This document shows positions 1-8,217 of a stretch of DNA of 31,933 bases, one piece after another. The stretch's first letter is position 1. Each line of letters starts with the position of its first letter. Under the pieces are notes generated by a model. It was not told where the DNA came from. It saw only the letters and a program-made list of their open reading frames with translations, and ran no database searches. The position numbers were made by a program, and so were the translations under genes. Source of the stretch: Dehalococcoidia bacterium (GTDB taxonomy: Bacteria; Chloroflexota; Dehalococcoidia; UBA2979); assembly GCA_023228765.1 (NCBI GenBank), contig JALOAM010000014.1, forward strand, positions 1 to 31,933. The letters are read 5' to 3'.

Positions 1-231
1 TACCTAAACGCCGCCGCAAAACACTACGCGCTCTACCCGGTGACCGACGGCATCACAGAAGCCCTCGGCGGGGAGATCGCGCCGCACGTCCACGGGAAAG
101 GCACCATGCGCTTCGCCTACGCCGACCCCATCCCGACGCGCCTGATCCAGCGCATCGTGAAGATCCGCGCAAAGGAAACCGAGGCTGCCGCGAAGGCCAA
201 GACGGCCTCGAAGAAGACAACGGCGCGTTAG
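1..231 (+). CDS. DUF1801 family protein, C-terminal part (5' end outside window)
   Basis: The frame is open from base 1 and ends in TAG at 229-231, so the gene begins to the left. The visible 76 residues carry the usual end of the DUF1801 (YdhG/YjbR-CyaY-like) fold: a KHYALYP strand, then GKGTMRF, then a PIPTRLIQRIVKIR helix, followed by a Lys/Ala-rich tail (AKAKTASKK). Proteins of this family are small cytoplasmic proteins of about 110-150 residues. Some are called iron chaperones by analogy with frataxin, but their role is not established. I assign the family from the GKG...PIP..LI..IVK..R pattern. An internal ATG at 40 is not the start, because conserved sequence lies before it. Confidence 0.75.
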   Translation, partial: YLNAAAKHYALYPVTDGITEALGGEIAPHVHGKGTMRFAYADPIPTRLIQRIVKIRAKETEAAAKAKTASKKTTAR

Positions 232-248
232 CCCTCGGCGGGCTGCCG

Positions 249-478
249 TCAGACGGGGTGCGGGATCGCGTTCAGCAGTTCCGCGATCTCGTCGCGGCGA
301 GGCAGCCCGTTGGGTCGATGCCAAGGCTCACGTCGAGGATCTCGACACCCACGTCGCCGAGGTCGTCGCGATCGATGAAGCGCCGCTCGTCGAGTTCGTG
401 GCTCACGACATGCCCCCGTGTCTCCTCGCGGAACGTGATGTCGAGCGCATCGGCGCCACCGTCATCGTCGAGCAACAT
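249..478 (-). pseudogene. DUF2283-like small protein gene with a single-base frameshift
   Basis: The start is ATG at 476-478, which overlaps the TGA of the gene upstream (TGATG), so the two are translationally coupled. The reading frame gives DADALDITF-like sequence and then RRFIDRDDLGDVGVEILDVS, the strand pattern typical of DUF2283 (beta-strands ending in VEILDAS). After DPTG the frame runs into a short tail and stops at 272. Moving to the adjacent frame at about 302-308 restores LPRRDEIAELLNAIPHPV and a stop at 249-251. Total length is 230 nt, which is 77 codons minus one base, so one deleted base (GGCCTG read as GGCTG) explains it. Function of the family is unknown. The lesion may be real or a sequencing error. 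Confidence 0.6.
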
Positions 479-906
479 CACTCCGCCCCCACCCGCCGTA
501 GGCCATCCTCGGCGGCCCGTGCAGAGCCCTCCCCCGCAGCGCCGAGGGCGGCTGCGGCGTCGAGGGCGGCCCGGTACTCCTCGGCGGCGCGGGCGGGGGA
601 GCCGACGTCCTCCAGCGAACTGGCGAACGCGAGGTGGAGCGAGGGCCAGAGTTCGCGGACGGAGTCCGCGTCCTCGGCTTCGGCGAGGCGCGCCTCGTCC
701 ATCGCGGTGCGGTGCCAGTGGTGGCGTCCCGCCGGGGCGGGCTGGATCCCGGCGACGTAATGCGCCGCGACGGCGCGCTCCCATGGCGTCGAGGCGTCCT
801 CCCACGCCTGCCGGAGCAGGGCGCGAGCGCGATCGAGGTCGCCGGCGACGCGGTGCTCCTCGGCGGTGGCGCAGAGGATGACGATCGGGTTGTCGGTGTC
901 GAGCAT
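478..906 (-). CDS. Small helical-repeat (TPR-like) hypothetical protein
   Basis: 142 residues starting MLDTDNPIV. The sequence is almost wholly helical and Ala-rich, with pairs of helices of the form EHRVAGDLDRARALLRQAWEDA, AVAAHYVAGI and SLEDVGSPARAAEEYRAAL, which resembles two or three tetratricopeptide units. Such folds usually bind other proteins. No catalytic motif is seen. Its TGA overlaps the ATG of the DUF2283-like gene, so the two probably form one transcript. The region between its start (906) and prfA (984) would hold divergent promoters. I do not recognise a named family. The call rests on the helix pattern and on GC-rich third positions. Confidence 0.7.
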   Translation of the reverse strand: MLDTDNPIVILCATAEEHRVAGDLDRARALLRQAWEDASTPWERAVAAHYVAGIQPAPAGRHHWHRTAMDEARLAEAEDADSVRELWPSLHLAFASSLEDVGSPARAAEEYRAALDAAAALGAAGEGSARAAEDGLRRVGAE

Positions 907-983
907 CGACGTCCTTCCTCCCTGAGCAGCGGCGAGACGTGACAGGGTGTCCGTACCGGGCTCGCTGTTATTCTGAGTCTCCC

Positions 984-2048
984 ATGCTCGAACGACTGGC
1001 AGACCTTGAGGCTCGCTACACGGAGCTTGAGCAACAGCTGACCGATCCCGAGGTCATCGCTGACCACCGGCGTGTCCAGGAACTGGCCCAGGAACGCTCG
1101 GACCTCGAGACCGTCGTGCTCCTCTACCGGCGCTACCGCGAGGCGGCCCAGCAGCTGGAGGACGCCCGCGTGCTGATGCGCGAGGGCGACGAAGAGATGC
1201 GTGACCTGGCGCACGAGGAGGTTGAGCAGCTCTCCGAGGAAGTCGAGCAGCTGGACCAGGAGATGAAGGTCGCCCTCCTGCCGAAGGACCCCGCCGACGA
1301 GCGCAACGTCATCGTCGAGATCCGCGCGGGGGCCGGGGGCGACGAGGCCGGCATCTTCGCCTCGGACCTGTTCGGGATGTACCAGCGGTACGCGGAGCGT
1401 GTCGGCTGGAAGACCGAGGTCACGAACACGAGCGCGAACGAGGCCGGTGGCTACCGCGAGATCGTGTTCGAGATCCACGGCCGAGGCGCCTACTCCCGCC
1501 TCAAGTTCGAGTCCGGTGTCCACCGCGTCCAGCGCGTACCCCAGACGGAGGCGCAGGGCCGCATCCACACCTCCACGGCCACGGTCGCCGTGATGCCCGA
1601 GGTGGACGAGGTGGACGTGGACATCAACTGGAACGACGTCCGCATCGACATCTTCCACTCCGGCGGTGCGGGCGGTCAGAACGTGAACAAGGTCGCGACC
1701 GCCGTGCGCATGACCCACAACCCGACCGGCATCGTCGTCACCTGCCAGGACGAGCGCTCGCAGGCCAAGAACCGCGCGAAGGCGGAGGCACAGCTCCGCG
1801 CCAAGCTCTACACCCTCCAGCGGGAGGCGCAGGACGCCGAGGTCTCCGCGCTCCGCCGGTCGCAGGTGGGCAGCGGCGACCGTGCCGAGAAGATCCGCAC
1901 GTACAACTACCCCCAGGACCGCATCACCGACCACCGCATCGGCCTCACCGTCCACGGCATCCCGAAGGTGATGGACGGCGACCTGGACGCCCTCATCGAT
2001 GCCGTGGCGTCCGAGGACCAGGCGCGCGCCCTCGCCGCGACGGCGTAG
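984..2048 (+). CDS. prfA: Peptide chain release factor 1
   Basis: 354 residues, normal for RF1. It recognises UAA and UAG in the ribosomal A site and triggers peptide release. Seen directly: a long N-terminal coiled coil (residues 1-100), the tripeptide anticodon P-Q-T at 186-188 in PQTEAQGRIHTS, which is RF1-type (RF2 has SPF), and the GGQ loop HSGGAGGQNVNKV with GGQ at 230-232. I chose ATG 984 because upstream codons are not RF1-like and the N-terminus MLERLADLEARY fits the family. No Shine-Dalgarno sequence precedes the ATG. A TATTCT at 969-974 would start transcription only a few bases upstream, so a nearly leaderless mRNA is possible. It heads a cluster with a 23S-type methyltransferase and prmC, the enzyme that methylates this GGQ. 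Confidence 0.97.
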   Translation: MLERLADLEARYTELEQQLTDPEVIADHRRVQELAQERSDLETVVLLYRRYREAAQQLEDARVLMREGDEEMRDLAHEEVEQLSEEVEQLDQEMKVALLPKDPADERNVIVEIRAGAGGDEAGIFASDLFGMYQRYAERVGWKTEVTNTSANEAGGYREIVFEIHGRGAYSRLKFESGVHRVQRVPQTEAQGRIHTSTATVAVMPEVDEVDVDINWNDVRIDIFHSGGAGGQNVNKVATAVRMTHNPTGIVVTCQDERSQAKNRAKAEAQLRAKLYTLQREAQDAEVSALRRSQVGSGDRAEKIRTYNYPQDRITDHRIGLTVHGIPKVMDGDLDALIDAVASEDQARALAATA

Positions 2049-2077
2049 ACCGCGCCCCAAGGAACACGACCACCACC

Positions 2078-2899
2078 ATGCCCGGCCTCATCACCTCCAC
2101 CGCCAACGAGCGGATCAAGCGCATCCGCGCCCTGCAGATGCGCAAGGAGCGCGAACGCACCGGCCTGACCTTCGTCGAGGGCATCCGCTCCGTGGTGGAG
2201 GCCGTGCAGGTCGAGGCTCCGATCGACGCCCTCGTCGTCTGCCCGAAGCTCCTCAAGGGGAAGACCGGCTGGGACGCCGTTGCCCTCGCCTGCTCGCGCG
2301 AGGTCGAGGTGATCGAGGTGGACGAGCCGGTGTTCCGCACGCTCTCGAAGCGTGACGGGCCGCAGGGCATCGCCGCCGTCCTCCGCCAGCGCTGGGAGCG
2401 CCTCCGCGACGTCGAGCCAGGGGACGGCTCGACGTGGGTCGCCCTCGAGTCCGCCGCGGACGCGGGGAACATCGGCACGATCGTGCGCACATGCGACGCC
2501 ACCGGCGCCGAGGGCGTCATCCTGCTCGACCACACCGCGGATCCCTTCGACCCGGTCGCGATGCGCGCGAGCACAGGGGCCGTGTTCACCTCGCGGCTCG
2601 TGCGCTCCTCGTTCCCCGAGCTCCGCGAGTGGGCGCAGGCGCACGGCCTCACGATGGTGGGCACGGCCGGCGATGCCGCCGAGGACTACCGCACCGCCGA
2701 CTACGGCGCCCGCACGATCGTGCTCATGGGCAGCGAGCGCGCCGGACTGCCCGAGGCCTACCAGGCCGCGTGCGATCGCATGGTCTCGATCCCCATGCGC
2801 GGACGCGCTGACTCGCTCAACCTCGCCGTCGCGACCGGCCTCGTGCTGTACGAGGTACTCCACCAGCGCGAGCGACGACGCCCCTCCGAGCGGACGTAG
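2078..2899 (+). CDS. TrmH/SpoU family RNA 2'-O-methyltransferase
   Basis: 273 residues. It carries the three SPOUT motifs in order: motif 1 NIGTIVRTC at 131-139, motif 2 IVLMGSERAGLPE at 214-226, and motif 3 IPMRGRADSLNLAVATGLVLYE at 238-259, which together form the knotted SAM site. An N-terminal substrate-binding part (about 1-110: ITSTANERIKRIRAL...FVEGIRSV) matches the SpoU_sub_bind domain of RlmB/TsnR-like enzymes. The expected reaction is 2'-O-ribose methylation of rRNA or tRNA. The exact nucleotide cannot be told from sequence, so I leave the symbol empty. It lies 29 nt after prfA and 4 nt before prmC, so it is very probably cotranscribed with both. Confidence 0.93.
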   Translation: MPGLITSTANERIKRIRALQMRKERERTGLTFVEGIRSVVEAVQVEAPIDALVVCPKLLKGKTGWDAVALACSREVEVIEVDEPVFRTLSKRDGPQGIAAVLRQRWERLRDVEPGDGSTWVALESAADAGNIGTIVRTCDATGAEGVILLDHTADPFDPVAMRASTGAVFTSRLVRSSFPELREWAQAHGLTMVGTAGDAAEDYRTADYGARTIVLMGSERAGLPEAYQAACDRMVSIPMRGRADSLNLAVATGLVLYEVLHQRERRRPSERT

Positions 2900-2903
2900 C
2901 TCG

Positions 2904-3785
2904 ATGGCGCTCCGCGACACGCTGAGGCAGGCGGCGGAACGCCTCGTCGTCGGACACGCCGCCGAGGATCTCGACGACGGCGTACTGCAGGCCGACCTCC
3001 TGTACGGCGAGGCCAGCGGCCTCGACCGGGCGCAGGTGATGGCCGCGTCCGAAGGCCGTCCCGAGGCCCTCGCGACGTTCGAGGAGCTCCTCGGCCGCCG
3101 GCTCAACCACGAACCCCTCGCCTACATCCTCGGACGCCGCGAGTTCTACGGACGCAGCTTCGAGGTCGGCCCGGGCTGCCTCGTCCCGCGCCCGGAGACA
3201 GAGGAGCTCGTCGTGGCCGCCCTTGCCGCCGTCCGCGAGCATCCGAGGGCGGGTCGCCTCGTGCGGGTGGCGGACATCGGTACCGGGTCCGGGATCATCG
3301 GGCTCTCCATCGCCGCGCACGCGCCGAACACGAAGGTGTGGTGCGTGGACGTCTCCACGGAGGCGCTCCAGTGGGCGGGCCGCAACATGCGCCGCCACGG
3401 GCTGCAGGACCGCGTCGTCCTGCTGACCGGCGACCTCCTCGAACCGCTCGACCAGCCGATCGACGTGATCTGCGCCAACCTCCCCTATGTCCCCACCGAG
3501 GACTTCGAGGAGCTCCCGCCCCAGATCCGCGACCGCGAGCCGCGCATCGCCGTGGAGGGCGGCGTGACCGGCATCGAGTTGATCCGCCGCCTCACCGAGC
3601 AGATGGCGGACCATCTCGCGCCCGAGGCGGCCGTCCTCCTCGAGGTGGGCGCGGGGCAGATGTCGTGGGTCGAGGAACTGGCCGTCGGCGCCCTCGAAGC
3701 CGCGGGCCGCGACGTGACGAAGGTCGAGGCGCACCGGGACCTGTACGGCATCCGGCGCTGCCTCGAGGTTCGGACCGGCTTCTAG
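2904..3785 (+). CDS. prmC: Release factor glutamine methyltransferase PrmC
   Basis: 293 residues. PrmC uses SAM to N5-methylate the Gln of the GGQ loop in RF1 and RF2. Seen: an N-terminal helical RF-binding domain (1-80, ending PLAYILGRREFYG), PRPETE at 95-100, SAM motif I DIGTGSG at 124-130, and the catalytic tetrapeptide at 192-195. That tetrapeptide is NLPY rather than the common NPPY; N and PY are kept, and NLPY variants are known. The C-terminus GIRRCLEVR is typical. ATG 2904 lies 4 nt after the methyltransferase stop. The longer open frame upstream is only a shadow. Position beside prfA supports the role. The stop TAG overlaps the GTG start of the next gene. Confidence 0.95.
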   Translation: MALRDTLRQAAERLVVGHAAEDLDDGVLQADLLYGEASGLDRAQVMAASEGRPEALATFEELLGRRLNHEPLAYILGRREFYGRSFEVGPGCLVPRPETEELVVAALAAVREHPRAGRLVRVADIGTGSGIIGLSIAAHAPNTKVWCVDVSTEALQWAGRNMRRHGLQDRVVLLTGDLLEPLDQPIDVICANLPYVPTEDFEELPPQIRDREPRIAVEGGVTGIELIRRLTEQMADHLAPEAAVLLEVGAGQMSWVEELAVGALEAAGRDVTKVEAHRDLYGIRRCLEVRTGF

Positions 3786-4651
3786 TGCCCATCGACCCGC
3801 GCGCAGTTGAGATCGACGGCCTCCGCTTCGAGGATGGACCGGGCGGCCTCGTACGTGGCGTCGTCGCCACCGCCGCCTGCGAGGGCGCGTTCACCCTCCA
3901 CGGCGCGCAGGTCACGCGCTGGCGTCCCGCCGGCCACGACGACGTGCTGTGGCTCAGCCCGAACGCGACGTACGAGGATGGCCGCGCGATCCGCGGCGGC
4001 ATCCCGATCTGCTTCCCGTGGTTCGGCGCGCACCCCTCGGATCTCGCGAAGCCCTCGCACGGCCTCGCGCGCACCCGGGCGTGGTCACTCGCCGCCGTCG
4101 AGCATCGGGGTGACGCAATCGAGGTCGCGCTTGAAGCGCGGATCGAGGAGTGGGCGTGCCGCCTCACGGCCTCGTTCGGCGCGGAACTGGTCGCCACGCT
4201 CGCCGTCCGCAACGAGGGCGCTGCCCCCGCGTCGTTCGAGGCAGCCCTCCATGCGTACTTCGCGATCAGCGACATCACGGAGGTTTTGGTCGCCGGCCTG
4301 GAGGACGCCCCGTACCTGGACATGGCAGCCGGGAATGCATCACGCGCCGCCGAGGGCACCCCCATCCGCTTCTCCGGCGAGGTGGATCGCCTCTACCTCG
4401 GACGCCCCGACTCGACCGTCACCATCGAGGACGCCGCCCGCACCATCGAGGTGGCCGATACCAACGCGCGGTCGACGGTCGTGTGGAACCCCGGCATCGA
4501 GAAGGCCCGAGGGCTCGCCGACCTCGGCGAGGTCGAGTGGCGGCGGATGGTCTGTGTCGAGACCGCGAACGTGCGGGGCGACGCGGTCACCCTCGCTCCC
4601 AGGGAGACGTCCACGCTGTCGAGCGCCGTCCGCGTCCGACCGCGCGCGTAG
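3785..4651 (+). CDS. D-hexose-6-phosphate mutarotase (YeaD-like aldose-1-epimerase fold)
   Basis: 288 residues, close to the 280-300 of the YeaD family. These cytoplasmic enzymes interconvert the alpha and beta anomers of glucose-6-phosphate and related sugars. Seen: HGAQVTRWRPAGHDDVLWLSP near the N-terminus, GGIPICFPWFGAHP (the conserved sugar-binding signature of the family), HGLARTRAWSL, AALHAYFAISD with the putative catalytic His, VWNPG, and CVETAN holding the putative catalytic Glu. The start is GTG at 3785-3787, overlapping the prmC TAG by one base (TAGTG), so translation is coupled. The frame upstream of this GTG is a shadow of prmC. The 3' end converges with ctaA, three bases away, with no room for a separate terminator. 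Confidence 0.92.
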   Translation: MPIDPRAVEIDGLRFEDGPGGLVRGVVATAACEGAFTLHGAQVTRWRPAGHDDVLWLSPNATYEDGRAIRGGIPICFPWFGAHPSDLAKPSHGLARTRAWSLAAVEHRGDAIEVALEARIEEWACRLTASFGAELVATLAVRNEGAAPASFEAALHAYFAISDITEVLVAGLEDAPYLDMAAGNASRAAEGTPIRFSGEVDRLYLGRPDSTVTIEDAARTIEVADTNARSTVVWNPGIEKARGLADLGEVEWRRMVCVETANVRGDAVTLAPRETSTLSSAVRVRPRA

Positions 4652-4654
4652 GCC

Positions 4655-5638
4655 TCAGTCGCCGGCGCCGGCCTCGGAGGTGACGCGCCCAGGCTCCGAC
4701 AGGAGCGTGAGCGCGACCCACATCAGGGCGATCCAGAGCGCCTGCGCGATGAACAGGTGGAGGAGGCCCGTCGCCAGCGGCGTCAGCAGCGCGATGTGGA
4801 CGAACCCGAGCATCGCCTGAACGGCGATTCCCGCGATGAGTACTCGGGCCGCCCAGACGTGGCCGCGCGCCTCGATCTCGTCGAGGTGACGCCAGGTGAA
4901 CCACGCGATGAGCGTACCCGCCGAGACCGCCACGATCGGATGGAGGATGCGCAGCTGCACGATCAGCTCGGACTCGCGGTTGAAGTCTTGCCGGACACCT
5001 TCGGCGAGCGTCTCGGCGGCGAACAGCGTGTCCGCGAGCGAGGTCGTCGCCCCCGTCGCCGCGACCAGCAGGAGCGCGAACGACAGCCCGAGGAGCGCCC
5101 TCGTGCGGGTGGGGACGGCGCGCCAGCGCGGCTTCGCGTAGCCCTCGATCAGCCAGAGCGTGTACGTGAGGACGGCCGTCAGCAGGAACGTGTTGACGAG
5201 GTGTACCGGCACCGAGATCTGTCGCGCGACGGAACGGTCATGTGCCACCCACCCGTACAGCACGATCGCGGCGCCGATCAGCGCCTCCAGCACGAGCAGT
5301 CCGAGGCTCCAGAGCACCGCCTTCCTCGTGGGGTGCCCCGCGACGTACGTGCGGAACACCATCACCGCGAGGACGACAACGGCGATCAGGCTCAGTCCAG
5401 AGATCATGCGGTGGGAGAACTCGATCACCATCGCGCGGTCACCTGTGCCGGGAAGGACGAGCGAGCCATCGCAGGCCGGCCAGCTCGCGCCGCACCCGTC
5501 GCCCGAGTGCGTCGCGCGGACCACGGCCCCCATCACGATCGTCGCGACCGTGATCGCGAGGGTCACCCAGGCCATCCACCGGACGCGGGACTGGGACGAG
5601 GTACGGACCGGAGCAACAGCGACCGTGCGCGAGGCCAT
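4655..5638 (-). CDS. ctaA: Heme A synthase (COX15/CtaA)
   Basis: 327 residues with about eight transmembrane helices. It oxidises the C8 methyl of heme O to the formyl of heme A for aa3-type cytochrome oxidase. Conserved residues seen: RATHSGDGCGASWPAC with Cys49 and Cys56 (C-x6-C in the first outer loop, as in Bacillus CtaA), EFSHR with His76, PVHLVNT with His146, ILHPI with His233 and LLHLFIAQALW with His294. These supply the two heme-ligand pairs. I chose ATG 5636-5638 because GGGAGGAA lies a suitable distance upstream and the first helix begins about 20 residues later; the open frame reaches 33 codons further. It follows the deazaflavin oxidoreductase by 32 nt. No ctaB or oxidase genes are in the window. 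Confidence 0.95.
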   Translation of the reverse strand: MASRTVAVAPVRTSSQSRVRWMAWVTLAITVATIVMGAVVRATHSGDGCGASWPACDGSLVLPGTGDRAMVIEFSHRMISGLSLIAVVVLAVMVFRTYVAGHPTRKAVLWSLGLLVLEALIGAAIVLYGWVAHDRSVARQISVPVHLVNTFLLTAVLTYTLWLIEGYAKPRWRAVPTRTRALLGLSFALLLVAATGATTSLADTLFAAETLAEGVRQDFNRESELIVQLRILHPIVAVSAGTLIAWFTWRHLDEIEARGHVWAARVLIAGIAVQAMLGFVHIALLTPLATGLLHLFIAQALWIALMWVALTLLSEPGRVTSEAGAGD

Positions 5639-5670
5639 GCCTACAGGTTCCTCCCCCTGCGCCTCACCCG

Positions 5671-6066
5671 CTAGTCCGAGGCCTCCGCGCGGCCTGGCGT
5701 GAGGGCGATCGCGACCGGAAACGCCGTTGCGCGCCACCGGCTGAGGTCTCCGCTCCCCGCCTCGTACTTCGCCACGAGGAGCTCGCGGGCGCGCTCATGC
5801 TCGGCACTGTCGAACTCGACGGTCCGCGCGACGCCCTCGAACGTCTCATCGCCGATCCGGATACGCGCGCGAGGATCCGCTGCCAGGTTCTTCACCCAGT
5901 CCGACTGCCCGGCCACGACGCCCTCGCCCGAGCCGTTCATCAGGTAGATCGTGTCCCCCACCGGAGCGAACCAGATCTCGATCTCGTGAGGCCGCCCCGA
6001 GCGTCGGCCCGTGGTCGTCAGGTAGCAGTACGGCTCCGCGCCCCAGCGCTCCTCCACCGTGCTCAT
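5671..6066 (-). CDS. Nitroreductase/deazaflavin (F420)-dependent oxidoreductase family protein
   Basis: 131 residues. The pattern YCYLTTTGRRSGRPHEIEIWFAPVGDTIYLMNGSGE followed by DWVKNLAADPRARIRIG is the split-barrel signature of the DUF385/Ddn family, small proteins that bind F420 or related cofactors. The substrate is unknown. ATG 6064-6066 is preceded by GGGAG at normal spacing. The longer frame starting at 6111 adds residues with no family similarity. Its stop lies 32 nt before the ctaA start on the same strand, so the two are likely cotranscribed. Its presence suggests, but does not prove, that the organism makes coenzyme F420. Confidence 0.85.
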   Translation of the reverse strand: MSTVEERWGAEPYCYLTTTGRRSGRPHEIEIWFAPVGDTIYLMNGSGEGVVAGQSDWVKNLAADPRARIRIGDETFEGVARTVEFDSAEHERARELLVAKYEAGSGDLSRWRATAFPVAIALTPGRAEASD

Positions 6067-6121
6067 GCGTCGCTCCCCTCGCACATCGCAAACGTAGCGC
6101 ATCCGATCCATCCGGCTCCGG

Positions 6122-6175
6122 CCCCCACCTCCCCTGGGGGGAGGGCTGGGACAAGGGAAGACAAGACACCGCAGA
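6122..6175. repeat. GC-rich palindromic repeat, copy R1
   Basis: A hairpin (CCTCCCC about 6128-6134 pairing with GGGGAGG about 6138-6144) is followed by GGGAAGACAAGACACCGC. The same arrangement of hairpin then GACAAG-x-C-x-CCGC recurs at 11519-11570. It lies between the divergent deazaflavin and hydrolase genes and belongs to a dispersed family with copies near 7.3, 11.5-11.75, 15.6 and 16.5 kb. It is REP-like in size. No transposase is seen. Confidence 0.65.
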
Positions 6176-6203
6176 GCCCCAGTGCTCTACTCGAAGGATG
6201 GCG

Positions 6204-7229
6204 ATGGACACGACACGAGCCGCACCAAGCGCCCCCGCACTCCCGGAGGAGCCAGCCATCCTCCACCCCGGCCCGTTCCCCTGGTGGATGCGCGGCGGCC
6301 ACCTGGAGACCATCCTCGCCTCCACCCTCCCGTTGCCCACCGCGCCGTTCGAGGCGACGTGTCACGTCGTGGAGGTCGAGCCCGGCACGGCGGTGGAGAC
6401 GTGGTGGTCCTCTCCGCCCGCGGCGGACCGTGGCTCCGTGCTCATCGTCCACGGGCTCGGCGGCTCCGCGCAGCGCCCGCACAACATCGCCCTCGCCAGC
6501 GAGGCTCTGCGACGCGGCTGGCACACCGTCCGCGTCAACCTCCGGAATCACGGCGGCACCGAGGGACTTGCCTCCACGCTCTTCGCGGCCGTGCAGACGG
6601 ACGACATCGGCGCCGTCCTCGCGGAGATGGAGGCGCGCCGCCTGCCTCGCCCCTACGCCGTGCTCGGGGTCTCCCTCGGCGCGAACATGTCACTCCGCTA
6701 CGCCGCGCTGGAGGGCTCCGCGTCCCGCGCCGACGCCGTCGTCGCGCTCAACCCGGCGGTCGACTTCTTCGCGATCGAGCGCGAGATCAACCGCCCCTCG
6801 AACACCCTCTACCGGCTCAACTTCGTCCTCGGGCTGTGCCGGATGTTGAACGCGATCCGTGCGGTGCGCCCGGAGCCCGGTCCGCCGGCCAGTCTGAGGA
6901 CGATCCACTCGATCCGCGAGTTCGATCATCACTTCACCGCGCCCGCCTCCGGCTTCCCGGACGTGGACGCGTACTACGAGGCCGCGGGCGCCGCGCCGCT
7001 CCTCGACCGCCTGAGGGTGCCCGCACTCCTCCTCACCGCCCGGAACGACCCCTTCATCCCACCTGCCCTCATCGCCCGCCACCACCGCACCGCCGAGGGC
7101 CGCGTGCAGGTCGCCCTCGCCGATCGCGGCGGCCACGTCGGCTACCGCACCCGGGACGCCTCGGGCCGCCCTCGCTTCTGGGCCGCCACCCCCACCCTCG
7201 ACTGGCTTGAGGACACCCTCCCGAGGTAG
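6204..7229 (+). CDS. YheT-family alpha/beta hydrolase
   Basis: 341 residues. It has the YheT (COG0429) layout: an N-terminal FPWWMRGGHLETI signature, the oxyanion stretch HGLGGS, RNHGG, the nucleophile elbow GVSLGAN (Ser157), an Asp in TARNDPFIPP (Asp282) and the catalytic His in GGHVGY (His311). Members act on esters or lipids; no specific substrate can be named. Two in-frame ATGs exist, at 6198 and 6204. GAAGG at 6193-6197 touches the first but sits 6 nt before the second, so I prefer 6204. Its 3' flank holds a short tandem CCGATTCCG-type stretch and repeat R2 before the LOG-family gene. Confidence 0.9.
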   Translation: MDTTRAAPSAPALPEEPAILHPGPFPWWMRGGHLETILASTLPLPTAPFEATCHVVEVEPGTAVETWWSSPPAADRGSVLIVHGLGGSAQRPHNIALASEALRRGWHTVRVNLRNHGGTEGLASTLFAAVQTDDIGAVLAEMEARRLPRPYAVLGVSLGANMSLRYAALEGSASRADAVVALNPAVDFFAIEREINRPSNTLYRLNFVLGLCRMLNAIRAVRPEPGPPASLRTIHSIREFDHHFTAPASGFPDVDAYYEAAGAAPLLDRLRVPALLLTARNDPFIPPALIARHHRTAEGRVQVALADRGGHVGYRTRDASGRPRFWAATPTLDWLEDTLPR

Positions 7230-7296
7230 CGAGCACCTCGCCCTCTCTCGCTCCCCCTCCGACTCCGGCCCTCTCCGATTCCGACCCCTTCCGATT

Positions 7297-7340
7297 CCGG
7301 CCCCCTCTCCCGGCTCGGCGGGAGAGGGTTGGGGTGAGGG
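7297..7340. repeat. GC-rich palindromic repeat, copy R2 (inverted relative to R4 and R6)
   Basis: Read on the minus strand this is CCCTCACCCCAACCCTCTCC, then a short loop, then the complementary CGGGAGAGGGGG and CCGG. That matches copies at 11619-11656 and 15626-15663 apart from a few loop bases. The arms CCCTCTCCCG and CGGGAGAGGG can pair. It lies in the gap between the hydrolase and LOG genes, which are on the same strand. Confidence 0.75.
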
Positions 7341-7410
7341 TCTCTTCCGCTCTCCCCGACGCCGCCTCCACCACAGGCGACCAGCGTCATCGCCCCCTAC
7401 CCTCGAACTG

Positions 7411-8208
7411 ATGGACGAACACCCGCCTCACGACGCCCCTCGACGCACCGTCGCCACGGACCCCCGCGTCGAGGGCCCGCGGGAGGACGACGCCTCCGAG
7501 CAGCAGTTCCTCCTCGGCCCCGACGACCGCGGCCTGGAACTCGTGCGGCTGTTCCGGATCGGGCTCGAGTTCCTCCGGGGCTTCCGCAAGTTCCACTTCC
7601 TCGGCCCGTGCGTCACCGTCTTCGGCTCGGCGCGCGTCCAGGAGGGCGACCCGGAGTACGAGCTCGCCCGAGAGGTGGGCGCGCGCCTCGCACGGGCCGG
7701 GTTCACCGTGATGACCGGGGGTGGCCCCGGGGTCATGGAGGCGGCCAACCGCGGCGCCCGCGAGGCCGGAGGACGCTCCGTGGGGTGCAACATCATCCTG
7801 CCGCACGAGCAGGAGGCGAACGCGTACCTCGACCGGTTCGTGACCTTCCACTACTTCTTCGTGCGGAAGGTCATGCTGGTGAAGTACAGCTACGGCTTCA
7901 TCGTCCTCCCGGGCGGCTTCGGCACCCTCGACGAGGCGTTCGAGACCGCCACGCTGGTCCAGACCGGGAAGATCAAGGACTTCCCGATCGTGCTGATGGG
8001 CGCCGCGTTCTGGGGCGACCTGATGGGCTTCCTCCGCTCTCGACTCGTCGCGGACGGCAAGATCGCCGAGCACGACCTGGAGCGCTTCACCGTCACCGAC
8101 TCTGCCGAGGATGCCGTGCAGATGATGATCCGCGCCGCCATCGACCGCTTTGGCCTCACCCCCTCCGCGACGCCCCCACGCCGCCGCCGCTGGTGGCTGT
8201 TCGAGTAG
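7411..8208 (+). CDS. LOG family protein (Rossmann-fold nucleotide-binding, TIGR00730-like)
   Basis: 265 residues. The two hallmark motifs are present: GGGPGVMEAANRGA at 103-116 and PGGFGTLDE at 167-175, the substrate-binding and catalytic signature of LOG phosphoribohydrolases. Proven members cleave cytokinin or other nucleoside 5'-monophosphates to base and ribose 5-phosphate, but many bacterial ones are untested. About 60 extra residues precede the fold (acidic, then GLELVRLFRIGLEFLRGFRKF). I chose ATG 7411 because the frame further upstream runs through repeat R2 and has no family similarity. It is followed 9 nt later by the CapA-like gene, suggesting one transcript. Confidence 0.9.
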   Translation: MDEHPPHDAPRRTVATDPRVEGPREDDASEQQFLLGPDDRGLELVRLFRIGLEFLRGFRKFHFLGPCVTVFGSARVQEGDPEYELAREVGARLARAGFTVMTGGGPGVMEAANRGAREAGGRSVGCNIILPHEQEANAYLDRFVTFHYFFVRKVMLVKYSYGFIVLPGGFGTLDEAFETATLVQTGKIKDFPIVLMGAAFWGDLMGFLRSRLVADGKIAEHDLERFTVTDSAEDAVQMMIRAAIDRFGLTPSATPPRRRRWWLFE

Positions 8209-8217
8209 CCTCCCAGG

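Noticed and set aside
462..2060. 532-codon open frame on the minus strand across prfA
   Set aside because: It overlaps prfA entirely and changes character at its ends; no recognisable domain.
7255..7296. Tandem CCGATTCCG-type stretch as a CRISPR or phase-variable repeat
   Set aside because: Copies are short and irregular, there are no spacers, and it lies between genes beside repeat R2.
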